From: Clostridia bacterium
GTDB lineage: Bacteria > Bacillota > Clostridia > Oscillospirales > Acutalibacteraceae
Assembly: GCA_017615405.1 (NCBI GenBank)
Contig: JAGAAE010000046.1
Location: forward strand, 1-6,953
Length of the DNA: 6,953 nt
Direction of reading: 5' to 3'
The position numbers and the translations under genes were made by a program. Below are positions 1-6,832 of the stretch, in pieces (position 1 is the first letter of the stretch; the number at the start of each line of letters is the position of its first letter). Below the pieces are notes generated by a model that saw only the letters and a program-made list of their open reading frames with translations, did no database searches and was not told the origin of the DNA.

Positions 1-1583
1 CCGATCAGTATGCCTTTAAGTATACGACCCTTGACTACACAAGAACCTACGCGCAGTTCAAGAAGGACGTCGATACCGCGGCGGCGGCGCTTATCTCGTT
101 AGGCGTCAATCCGGGTCACCACGTTGCGATCTGGGCGACCAACGTTCCGCAGTGGTTCCTGACCTTCTGGGCGACGACCAAAATCGGCGCCGTTCTCGTG
201 ACCGTCAACACCGGATATAAGATCCACGAGATCGAATACCTGCTGCGCCAGTCGGACACCCACACCCTTGTTATGATAGAAAATTGCAAGGATATAAACT
301 ACGGCGAGATAATATCGGAACTTTGCCCCGAGCTTAAAAGCTTAAAACCGGGCGAGCACCTTTACAGTAAAAAACTTCCGTTTTTGAAAAACGTCATAAC
401 CGTCGGTTTCGACATGGACGGCTGTCTTAACTGGAACAAAATGCTCCTTCGCGCGGCGTTTGTGCCGAAATCCGAGGTCAACCGAAGGGCGGCGCTCGTA
501 AAACCCGACGACGTAGCGAATATGCAGTACACCTCGGGCACGACCGGTTTCCCGAAGGGCGTTATGCTGACCCACAGAAACATAGTAAACAACGGTAAAA
601 TAATAGGCGACAGAATGGATCTTTCGACCGCCGACCGTATGATGATACAGGTCCCGATGTTCCATTGCTTCGGAATGGTGCTTTCGATGACCTCGATGAT
701 GACCCACGGCGGAACGCTTTCACCCTTGCCGTATTTTTCGCCGAAATCGTCGCTTGCCTGCATAAACGCCGAAAAGATAACCTGCTTTAACGGCGTTCCG
801 ACAATGTTCATTGCAATGTTTGCCCACGAGGACTTCTCAAAAACCGACTTTTCGCATATGAGAACGGGTATTATGGCAGGCTCCAACTGTCCGCCCGAGC
901 TTATGAAAAAGGCGGCAAAGGAAATGAATATGCGCGAGATCCTTTCGGTCTACGGTCAGACCGAGGCGTCTCCCGGATGCACAATGGGTGAGGTCAACGA
1001 GGACGTTGAGCACCGCACCGAAACGGTCGGAAGCGCCTTCCCCGGCATAGAGTGTAAAATCATCGATCCCGAAACGGGAAAGGATCTGCCTGCCGGCGAG
1101 AGCGGTGAGTTCGTTGCGCGCGGATTCAATATAATGAAGGGTTACTATAAGATGCCGCAGGCGACCAAACAGGCGATCGACGATGACGGCTGGCTCCATT
1201 CGGGCGATATTTGCATGAAGACCGAGGACGGCTATTATAAGGTCACCGGAAGACTTAAAGATATGATCATCCGCGGCGGCGAGAATATCTACCCGAGGGA
1301 GATAGAGGAGTTTTATCTGACCCACGAAAAGATACGCGACGTTCAGGTCGTCGGCGTCAAAGATGAACGCTACGGCGAAGAGGCGTGCGCCTATATCATA
1401 CTGAACGACGGCGAGACCTCGAGCGAGGAGGAAATGCGCGCCTTCGGAAACGCCCACATAGCGGGGCATAAGGTGCCGAGATACTTCGTCTTTACAAAGG
1501 AATTTCCGATGAACGCCGCCGGGAAGATCCTCAAATACAAGATGAAAGAGGATTTTGAAAAGCAGCTCGAAAAAAATTCTTGA
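1..1583 (+). CDS. Acyl-CoA synthetase (AMP-forming), FadD/ACSF2-like, 5'-truncated by window edge
   Basis: This enzyme activates a carboxylic acid with ATP to an acyl-adenylate and transfers the acyl group to CoA, probably in the cytoplasm. The reading frame is open from base 3, so 526 residues are visible. The GTG at 198 is not the start, because the upstream codons encode normal N-terminal family sequence (for example VAIWATNVPQWFLTFWATTKIGAV). Roughly 20-40 residues are probably missing. Visible motifs are the ATP-binding loop YTSGTTGFPKG (bases 528-560), A5 YGQTE (951-965), HSGD (1197-1208), the hinge region GRLKDMIIRGGENIYPREIE (1248-1307) and the catalytic lysine in NAAGKILK (Lys codon 1524-1526). 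The protein belongs to a different branch from the two downstream synthetases, and no HTH or cupin is visible in the part seen. The substrate cannot be read from the sequence; a medium-chain or branched acid is plausible from context. Its stop codon overlaps the -35 box of the next promoter, and no separate terminator follows it. Confidence 0.9.
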   Translation, partial: DQYAFKYTTLDYTRTYAQFKKDVDTAAAALISLGVNPGHHVAIWATNVPQWFLTFWATTKIGAVLVTVNTGYKIHEIEYLLRQSDTHTLVMIENCKDINYGEIISELCPELKSLKPGEHLYSKKLPFLKNVITVGFDMDGCLNWNKMLLRAAFVPKSEVNRRAALVKPDDVANMQYTSGTTGFPKGVMLTHRNIVNNGKIIGDRMDLSTADRMMIQVPMFHCFGMVLSMTSMMTHGGTLSPLPYFSPKSSLACINAEKITCFNGVPTMFIAMFAHEDFSKTDFSHMRTGIMAGSNCPPELMKKAAKEMNMREILSVYGQTEASPGCTMGEVNEDVEHRTETVGSAFPGIECKIIDPETGKDLPAGESGEFVARGFNIMKGYYKMPQATKQAIDDDGWLHSGDICMKTEDGYYKVTGRLKDMIIRGGENIYPREIEEFYLTHEKIRDVQVVGVKDERYGEEACAYIILNDGETSSEEEMRAFGNAHIAGHKVPRYFVFTKEFPMNAAGKILKYKMKEDFEKQLEKNS

Positions 1584-1608
1584 CATCAAAAATCCTTTGT
1601 GCTATAAT
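1580..1608 (+). promoter_or_regulatory. Sigma-A-type promoter of the Ile T-box unit
   Basis: TTGACA at 1580-1585 and TATAAT at 1603-1608 both match consensus exactly and are 17 nt apart. The expected transcription start is near 1615. The -35 hexamer overlaps the TGA stop of the upstream synthetase gene (1581-1583), so the downstream unit has its own strong promoter packed against the preceding gene. This is a consensus match by eye. Confidence 0.88.
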
Positions 1609-1614
1609 CCTACC

Positions 1615-1897
1615 GTGAATTGAATACCGTTTGAAAAAAGCTGTGATGAAGACGGAATTTACGTTGTAACGCTTCTAAGAGAGTCGGGGACGGTGCGATC
1701 CCGGCAAGCCGGACGTTTATTTCTATCACTTCTGAGCCGAAGGAATGAAAAGCAATGATTAGTCCCTTCCGTGACTGCTGCGTTAATGCATACGGCTTGT
1801 CTGAGCCTGAGGTGACGTCCCTTCGGGGCGTAATTTGAGTGGTAACGCGGGTTTGAATTTCAACTCGTCTCAAGGTTTTCTTGAGACGGGTTTTTTT
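1615..1897 (+). promoter_or_regulatory. T-box riboswitch leader, specifier ATC (isoleucine)
   Basis: This leader senses uncharged tRNA and controls transcription termination ahead of the first HTH-cupin-synthetase gene. Stem I starts near 1639 and has the conserved distal elements AGAGAG (1678-1683) and GGTGCGA (1692-1698). At its base GAAG (1648-1651) can pair with CTTC (1729-1732). The triplet before the conserved A1728 is ATC (1725-1727), which is read by tRNA-Ile. Next come the stem formed by GAAGG (1739-1743) and CCTTC (1765-1769), a GGCT/AGCC hairpin (1794-1807) and a UUCG-capped hairpin (about 1815-1831). The antiterminator is TTGAG (1835-1839), the bulge TGGTAAC (1840-1846) and GCG (1847-1849), pairing with CGTCTCAA (1866-1873). 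That strand is also the 5' arm of the terminator. TGGT fits an ACCA tRNA end with discriminator A. The bulge has AAC where ACC is usual. I do not see the classical AGUA/GAA specifier-loop signature, so the codon assignment rests on alignment from the 3' side. Confidence 0.93.
1864..1897 (+). terminator. Intrinsic terminator of the Ile T-box
   Basis: The core arms CGTCTCAAG (1866-1874) and CTTGAGACG (1880-1888) are perfect complements around a GTTTT loop. Two further pairs, including one G-U, extend the stem to 1864/1890. Seven T residues follow (1891-1897). The 5' arm is shared with the antiterminator, so the two structures exclude each other. Confidence 0.92.
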
Positions 1898-1911
1898 ATT
1901 TTTGAAAGGTC

Positions 1912-1917
1912 AGGTGA
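1912..1917 (+). promoter_or_regulatory. Ribosome binding site supporting the TTG start at 1923
   Basis: AGGTGA lies 5 nt before the TTG at 1923. The alternative ATG at 1941 has only a weak GGA about 13 nt upstream. The TTG start also gives the protein an N-terminal length before its HTH nearly equal to that of the paralogue (13 versus 14 residues). Confidence 0.65.
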
Positions 1918-1922
1918 TTTTT

Positions 1923-4190
1923 TTGGAAACACCAAACGCAATGACACAATTAAAGGACATAGCTTTCCGAATCAGAGAGATGCGGGAGATCATGGGCTTT
2001 ACGGTCGAGGAAATGGCGGAAAAGACCGAAATCACGCCCGAGCAGTATCAAAAATACGAAAAATGCGAAAGCGATATGCCCTTTACCTTTATTCATAAAT
2101 GCGCCCTTGTTTTCGGTATTGAGATAACCGAGCTTCTCGAAGGAAGAAGCGCAAAACTTTCCTCCTATACCGTAACGAGAAAGGGCAAGGGTCAGCAGAC
2201 CGCCAAAGAGGAAGGCATAAATATCGCCAATCTCGCCCCCGAATTCCGTGGCAAAAAGGCGGAGCCTTATTGGGTAAAATACGAATATTCCGCTGAGCTT
2301 CAGAAAGAGCCGATCCACCTGACCAATCACAGCGGTCAGGAGTTCGACCTCGTTGTTTCGGGCTCGCTTATGGTGCAGGTCGGACTTAACAAAGAGGTTT
2401 TGAACGAGGGAGACAGTATTTTCTATAATTCCTCCACTCCTCACGGAATGATAGCCGTAGGCGGAAAGGACTGCGAGTTTCTGGCGGTCGTTCTGCCGGG
2501 CGAGGATACGAGGGAAGAGGACGTCCGCGAGAGCGTCGTTTCGGTAAGACCCTCGACCAAGCTTTTGTGCGAAAAGTATATCAAGACGACCGAAAACGAA
2601 AAGGGCGCACTTCAAAGCGTCGAATTCGTAAACTATGAAAAGTTCAACTTCGGATTTGACGGCGTCGACGCAATAGCAAACAAATATCCCGACAAACTCG
2701 CGATGATCCACGTCGACCGTCAGAAGAAGGAAAGAAGATTTACTTTCCGCGATATTGAAAAGGAGTCGGCAAGGTGCGCCAACTACCTGAAGACCCTCGG
2801 CGTAAAGAAGGGCGACAAGGTAATGCTCGTCCTTAAAAGGCATTATCAGTTCTGGTTCGCCATGATCGCTCTCCATAAGATCGGCGCGATCGCGATCCCC
2901 GCGACCTATCTTCTTAAACAGCACGATTTTGAATATCGTTTCAACGCCGCCGACGTATCGGCGATCCTTTGTACCGCCGACGGCGACGTCGCCGATATTG
3001 CCGACAAGGCGGCGGAAAGCACCGGCAAGGCAAAACTTCGCATAATGGTGGGCGGCTCAAGAAACGGCTGGAAAGATTTTGATAACGAATACCCGGTCTA
3101 TTCGAGCCGGTTCCCGAGAAGCGAGGATACCCCGGGAGGAAGAGAACCCGCGCTTATGTTCTTCTCTTCGGGAACGACCGGCGAGCCGAAGATGGTCGAG
3201 CACGGTCACACCTATTCCCTCGGTCATTTCGTAACGGCGAAGTATTGGCATTGCTGCGAAAGAGACGGGCTTCATTTCACCATTTCCGACACCGGATGGG
3301 GCAAATCCCTCTGGGGCAAGCTTTACGGTCAATGGCTCTGCGAGGGCGCGGTCTTCGTGTATGATTTCGACCGTTTTGACGCTTCGGATATCATGCCGAT
3401 GTTCAAGAAATACGGCATAACGACCTTCTGCGCTCCCCCGACCATGCTCCGAATGATGATAAAAGAGGACCTTTCGCTTTATGACTTTTCATCGGTCAAG
3501 CATATGACGACGGCGGGCGAGGCGTTAAACCCCGAGGTCGCAAAGCAGTTCAAAAAGGCGACGGGACTTACTATATACGAGGGCTTCGGTCAGACCGAAA
3601 CGACCCTTATAATCGGAAATCTTTACGGCAAGAAGCCGAAGATCGGCTCGATGGGTATGGCTTCGCCTCAATATGACGTTATGGTGGTTGACGCCGACGA
3701 CAACCCTGTCGAAAACGGCGAAACGGGAGAGATCGTCATAAAACTCGATAAAGGCGATCCGCTCGGACTTTTCAGGCAGTATAACAAGGAGCCCGAAAAA
3801 ACCGCCGAATGCCGCAGAAACAATATGTATCATACGGGCGATACCGCCTGGCGCGATGAAGACGGATATTACTGGTACGTCGGCAGGGTCGACGATATAA
3901 TCAAGTCCTCGGGCTACCGCATAGGACCCTTTGAGATAGAAAGCGTCATTATGGAGCTTCCCTACGTTCTTGAATGCGGCGTTTCGGCTGAGCCGGACGA
4001 GATAAGAGGACAGATCGTCAAGGCGAGCGTCGTCCTCACAAAGGGCACCGAGCCGACCGAGGAACTCAAAAAAGAGATCCAGAATTACGTCAAGAGCCAT
4101 ACCGCGCCTTACAAATATCCGCGGCTTGTCGTTTTCAGGGATGAACTTCCCAAAACTACGAGCGGAAAGATCCAGCGCAATAAATTATAA
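1923..4190 (+). CDS. HTH-cupin-acyl-CoA synthetase fusion (Ile T-box controlled; predicted 2-methylbutyrate-CoA ligase)
   Basis: With the TTG start the protein has 755 residues; starting at ATG 1941 it would have 749. Domain order is an XRE-type helix-turn-helix (about 14-74), a cupin-2 barrel (about 130-191) and an AMP-forming acyl-CoA synthetase of the acetyl/medium-chain type (about 241-755). The synthetase is complete: ATP loop FFSSGTTGEPK (413-423), A5 GFGQTE (554-559), YHTGD (636-640), GRVDDIIKSSGYRIGPFEIE (654-673) and catalytic Lys749 in TTSGKIQRNKL. Gly556 occupies the place of the Trp that restricts acetyl-CoA synthetases to acetate, and the motif GWGK (458-461) lines the expected acyl pocket, so a longer or branched acid is likely. 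The cupin keeps a His, a Glu and a later PH, but the first His of the usual HxH is Thr. It lies behind an isoleucine T-box and has a close paralogue downstream. The 2-methylbutyrate substrate is inferred from the specifier and pocket; the HTH may be regulatory or vestigial. Confidence 0.9.
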   Translation: METPNAMTQLKDIAFRIREMREIMGFTVEEMAEKTEITPEQYQKYEKCESDMPFTFIHKCALVFGIEITELLEGRSAKLSSYTVTRKGKGQQTAKEEGINIANLAPEFRGKKAEPYWVKYEYSAELQKEPIHLTNHSGQEFDLVVSGSLMVQVGLNKEVLNEGDSIFYNSSTPHGMIAVGGKDCEFLAVVLPGEDTREEDVRESVVSVRPSTKLLCEKYIKTTENEKGALQSVEFVNYEKFNFGFDGVDAIANKYPDKLAMIHVDRQKKERRFTFRDIEKESARCANYLKTLGVKKGDKVMLVLKRHYQFWFAMIALHKIGAIAIPATYLLKQHDFEYRFNAADVSAILCTADGDVADIADKAAESTGKAKLRIMVGGSRNGWKDFDNEYPVYSSRFPRSEDTPGGREPALMFFSSGTTGEPKMVEHGHTYSLGHFVTAKYWHCCERDGLHFTISDTGWGKSLWGKLYGQWLCEGAVFVYDFDRFDASDIMPMFKKYGITTFCAPPTMLRMMIKEDLSLYDFSSVKHMTTAGEALNPEVAKQFKKATGLTIYEGFGQTETTLIIGNLYGKKPKIGSMGMASPQYDVMVVDADDNPVENGETGEIVIKLDKGDPLGLFRQYNKEPEKTAECRRNNMYHTGDTAWRDEDGYYWYVGRVDDIIKSSGYRIGPFEIESVIMELPYVLECGVSAEPDEIRGQIVKASVVLTKGTEPTEELKKEIQNYVKSHTAPYKYPRLVVFRDELPKTTSGKIQRNKL

Positions 4191-4198
4191 TATTTGTG

Positions 4199-4227
4199 TT
4201 GACAAAGAAGAAAAAAAGTATTATACT
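4199..4227 (+). promoter_or_regulatory. Sigma-A-type promoter of the Val T-box unit
   Basis: TTGACA (4199-4204) and TATACT (4222-4227) are 17 nt apart, with an expected transcription start near 4234. The -35 box lies 8 nt after the stop codon of the preceding gene, and no terminator separates them. An overlapping TATTAT at 4219-4224 would leave only a 14-nt spacer and is less likely. Confidence 0.82.
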
Positions 4228-4233
4228 TTGAGT

Positions 4234-4495
4234 TAAAGGCGAAGACGAAGAGGGCTTTTATATACCGCCTTCAGAGAGATAACGGTCGGTGAAAGTTATC
4301 GGTAGGGTATAAAGGTTGTAACTTCCGAGCCGAAGGGAAGAAAGTCTTTTGACGAGTAGAGCCCTTCCGTGATGGATGCGTTAAAGCATAAGGTTTGTCA
4401 GAACCTGAGGGGCATTCTTTTGAATGCAATTTGAGTGGTACCGCGGGCGTAAAATTTTCGCTCGTCTCAAAGTATTTCTTTGGGACGGGCTTTTT
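4234..4495 (+). promoter_or_regulatory. T-box riboswitch leader, specifier GTA (valine)
   Basis: This is a second tRNA-sensing leader and a homologue of the one at 1615-1897. GAAG (4241-4244) can pair with CTTC (4322-4325) at the base of Stem I. The triplet before the conserved A4321 is GTA (4318-4320), read by tRNA-Val. The distal Stem I elements are AGAGAG (4273-4278) and GGTGAAA (4288-4294). The stretch CCGAGCCGAAGGG, its CCCTTCCGTGA partner and GCGTTA follow, then an AGGTT/AACCT hairpin (4391-4406) and a GCATTC/GAATGC hairpin (4412-4427). The antiterminator is TTGAG (4431-4435), the canonical bulge TGGTACC (4436-4442) and GCG (4443-4445), pairing with CGTCTCAA (4463-4470). TGGT fits the A discriminator expected of tRNA-Val. 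The leader controls the second fusion gene and, by proximity, ilvE. As in the first leader, the AGUA/GAA loop signature is not obvious, so the codon is assigned by position. Confidence 0.93.
4461..4495 (+). terminator. Intrinsic terminator of the Val T-box
   Basis: The core arms CGTCTCAAAG (4463-4472) and CTTTGGGACG (4478-4487) pair around a TATTT loop, with one internal G-U pair. The stem extends to 4461/4489 and is followed by a T-rich tract from 4491. The 5' arm overlaps the antiterminator strand. Confidence 0.92.
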
Positions 4496-4528
4496 ATTTT
4501 CCCGTTTCAAAACTTCGGAGGTTACGGT

Positions 4529-6817
4529 ATGCAGGAAATTGCCGGACTTAACTACAAAATAAAAGAAATGGCGGGGCGTATAAAGGAACTTCGCGAGATC
4601 GAGGGCATTTCTCCCGAGGAGATAGCCCTTAAAGCCGGCGTGAGTTTAGAGGAGTATCTTGCCTGCGAAAGGGGCGAAAGCGATTTAAACTTTGCTTTCC
4701 TCTATCGCTGCGCCTTGGCTCTCGATGTCAACGTTACCGACATTATCGAGGGTCACAGTCCGACCCTTAAATCCTTTACGATGACCAAGAAAGGCAAGGG
4801 TCAGGAGATCGCCAACGCCCACGGAATGACCTATTACAATATGGCATATGCCTTCCGCAACAGGATCGCCGAGCCGCTTTACGTCAGGAGTAAATACAGT
4901 GCTTCGGCGCAGGATAAGGAGATCGAGCTTACGACCCACGAGGGGCAGGAGCTTGATATCGTTATATCCGGCCAGCTTAAGGTACAGATCGGCGAACACA
5001 GCGAGATATTAAGCGAGGGCGACAGTATTTATTACAATTCCTCGACCCCTCACGGTATGATAGCCGTCGGCGGTCAGGACTGCGAGTTTTACGCCATCGT
5101 CCTCAATCCGACCGGCGAGCCGATCCCCGAGCTTACACCCGTCAAGGCGATCGTTGACGAAAAAGAGATAAAGCAGGATTTAAGCGACCGTATTTACCGC
5201 AAATACGTCGACGTCGTAAAGGACGAGCGTTCAACGCCGGTATCCATAAAATTCAAAAACACCGAAAACTTCAATTTTGCCTTTGACGTCGTCGACGAAA
5301 TGGCAAAACGCAAGCCCGACAAGCTCGCCATGCTTTATATTGGCAGGGACGACGTTGAGAGAAGATTTACCTTCCTCGATATGAAGAAAGAATCGGCAAG
5401 ATGCGCCAACTATTTCAGTTCGATCGACATTAAAAAGGGCGACAGGGTCATGCTCGTTTTAAGGCGCAATTATCAGTTCTGGCCCATAATGTTAGGGCTT
5501 AACAAGATAGGTGCCATCGCCATTCCGGCGACGAGCCAGCTTTTGCCCCACGACCTTGAATACCGTTTTGAGAAGGCGGGCGTTTCGGCGATAATCTGCA
5601 CCTGCGACGATAAATCTCCCGACTATGCCGACGAGGCTATGGAGAATTACAAGGGAATAACAAACAAGATCTCGGTCAACGGCAAGAGGGACGGCTGGCG
5701 CGAATTTGACAAGGAATATAAAATGTTCAGCTCAAACTATGAGCGTACGAAGGATTCCCCCTGCGGCGACGACCTTCTCGTTATGTTCTTTACTTCGGGA
5801 ACGTCGGGCTATCCGAAGATCGCCGCGCATACACATAAATACCCCTTCGGGCATTTCGTAACGGCGAAATATTGGCATTGCTGCGACCCCGAGGGACTTC
5901 ATTTCACCATTTCCGACACGGGCTGGGCAAAGGCAATGTGGGGAAAACTTTACGGACAGTGGTTCTGCGAGGCGGCGACCTTCGTTTATGATTTCGACCG
6001 CTTCGACGCGTCAAAGATAATGCCGCTTTTTGCAAAGTATAAGATAACGACCTTCTGCGCGCCGCCTACCATGCTTCGTATGATGATAAAGCAGGATCTT
6101 TCAAACTATGATTTTTCGTCGGTCAAGCATATGACGACGGCGGGCGAGGCATTAAACCCCGAAGTTTATAAACAGTTCTTGAAGGCTACGGGGCTTCATA
6201 TCATCGAGGGCTTCGGACAAAGCGAAACCACCATGATGATAGGAAATCTTCGCGGCGCACCGCATAAGATAGGCTCAATGGGTAAACCCTGCCCGATATA
6301 CGATATCGATCTTCTTGACGCCGACGGCAACAAGGTCGCTGTCGGTGAAACGGGCGAGATCTGCGTAAATCTTAAAAACGGCGCCCCCTGCGGTCTCTTC
6401 AAGGAATACTACAACGACCCCGAAAAGACCGCCGAAGTCATCCACGACGGTTATTATCACACCGGCGACACCGCCTGGAAGGACGAGGACGGATTTTTCT
6501 GGTTCGTCGGAAGGGTCGATGACGTTATCAAGTCTTCGGGCTACCGCATAGGTCCCTTTGAAATAGAAAGCGTTATTATGGAGCTTCCCTACGTCCTCGA
6601 ATGCGGCGTTTCGCCCGAGCCTGACGAGATAAGAGGTCAGATAGTTAAGGCGAGCATAGTGCTCACAAAGGGGACCGAGCCGACCGAGGAGCTTAAAAAA
6701 GAGATCCAGAACTACGTCAAGACCCACACGGCGCCCTATAAATATCCCCGTCACGTCGTTTTCAGGGACGAACTCCCCAAAACGACCAGCGGAAAAATAC
6801 AGCGAAATAAATTGTAA
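4529..6817 (+). CDS. HTH-cupin-acyl-CoA synthetase fusion (Val T-box controlled; predicted isobutyrate-CoA ligase)
   Basis: This 762-residue protein is a paralogue of the 1923-4190 product. The ATG at 4529 is chosen because GGAGGT (4517-4522) lies 6 nt upstream; the in-frame ATG at 4424 lies inside the T-box and is rejected. Domains are an XRE-type HTH (about 15-75), a cupin (about 130-192) and an acyl-CoA synthetase (about 245-762). Key motifs are the ATP loop FFTSGTSGYPK (420-430), A5 GFGQSE (561-566), HTGD (644-647), GRVDD (661-665) and catalytic Lys756. Gly563 sits where acetyl-specific enzymes have Trp. The pocket motif is GWAK (465-468), against GWGK in the paralogue, so the pocket may be slightly smaller. 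The last 102 residues differ from the paralogue at only five positions, whereas the HTH and the cupin-to-synthetase linker are much more divergent. The gene is followed at 15 nt by ilvE and preceded by a valine T-box, which suggests it activates isobutyrate as a valine precursor. The substrate is inferred. Confidence 0.9.
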   Translation: MQEIAGLNYKIKEMAGRIKELREIEGISPEEIALKAGVSLEEYLACERGESDLNFAFLYRCALALDVNVTDIIEGHSPTLKSFTMTKKGKGQEIANAHGMTYYNMAYAFRNRIAEPLYVRSKYSASAQDKEIELTTHEGQELDIVISGQLKVQIGEHSEILSEGDSIYYNSSTPHGMIAVGGQDCEFYAIVLNPTGEPIPELTPVKAIVDEKEIKQDLSDRIYRKYVDVVKDERSTPVSIKFKNTENFNFAFDVVDEMAKRKPDKLAMLYIGRDDVERRFTFLDMKKESARCANYFSSIDIKKGDRVMLVLRRNYQFWPIMLGLNKIGAIAIPATSQLLPHDLEYRFEKAGVSAIICTCDDKSPDYADEAMENYKGITNKISVNGKRDGWREFDKEYKMFSSNYERTKDSPCGDDLLVMFFTSGTSGYPKIAAHTHKYPFGHFVTAKYWHCCDPEGLHFTISDTGWAKAMWGKLYGQWFCEAATFVYDFDRFDASKIMPLFAKYKITTFCAPPTMLRMMIKQDLSNYDFSSVKHMTTAGEALNPEVYKQFLKATGLHIIEGFGQSETTMMIGNLRGAPHKIGSMGKPCPIYDIDLLDADGNKVAVGETGEICVNLKNGAPCGLFKEYYNDPEKTAEVIHDGYYHTGDTAWKDEDGFFWFVGRVDDVIKSSGYRIGPFEIESVIMELPYVLECGVSPEPDEIRGQIVKASIVLTKGTEPTEELKKEIQNYVKTHTAPYKYPRHVVFRDELPKTTSGKIQRNKL

Positions 6818-6832
6818 AAAGGAGAAGAAGCG

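Noticed and set aside
198..1583. Gene start at GTG 198 for the first synthetase
   Set aside because: The frame is open back to base 3 and encodes expected AMP-binding N-terminal sequence, so the gene runs off the window edge.
1610..1873. Minus-strand ORF sharing the peptide SGSDKPYALT with the minus-strand ORF at 4271-4510
   Set aside because: Both are antisense translations of the T-box leaders. The shared peptide reflects conserved T-box RNA, not a protein; similar entries in databases would be spurious.
1881..1922. In-frame TTG at 1881 as start of the first fusion gene
   Set aside because: It lies in the 3' arm of the T-box terminator and has no ribosome binding site of its own; the TTG at 1923 with AGGTGA upstream fits better.
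3882..4190. Recent gene conversion between the 3' ends of the two fusion genes
   Set aside because: The proteins differ at only five of 102 residues here, but many synonymous codon differences separate the DNA. Shared protein constraint explains the similarity better than recent conversion.
4424..4528. In-frame ATG at 4424 as start of the second fusion gene
   Set aside because: It would translate through the T-box antiterminator and terminator. The ATG at 4529 has a strong GGAGGT and matches the paralogue's length.
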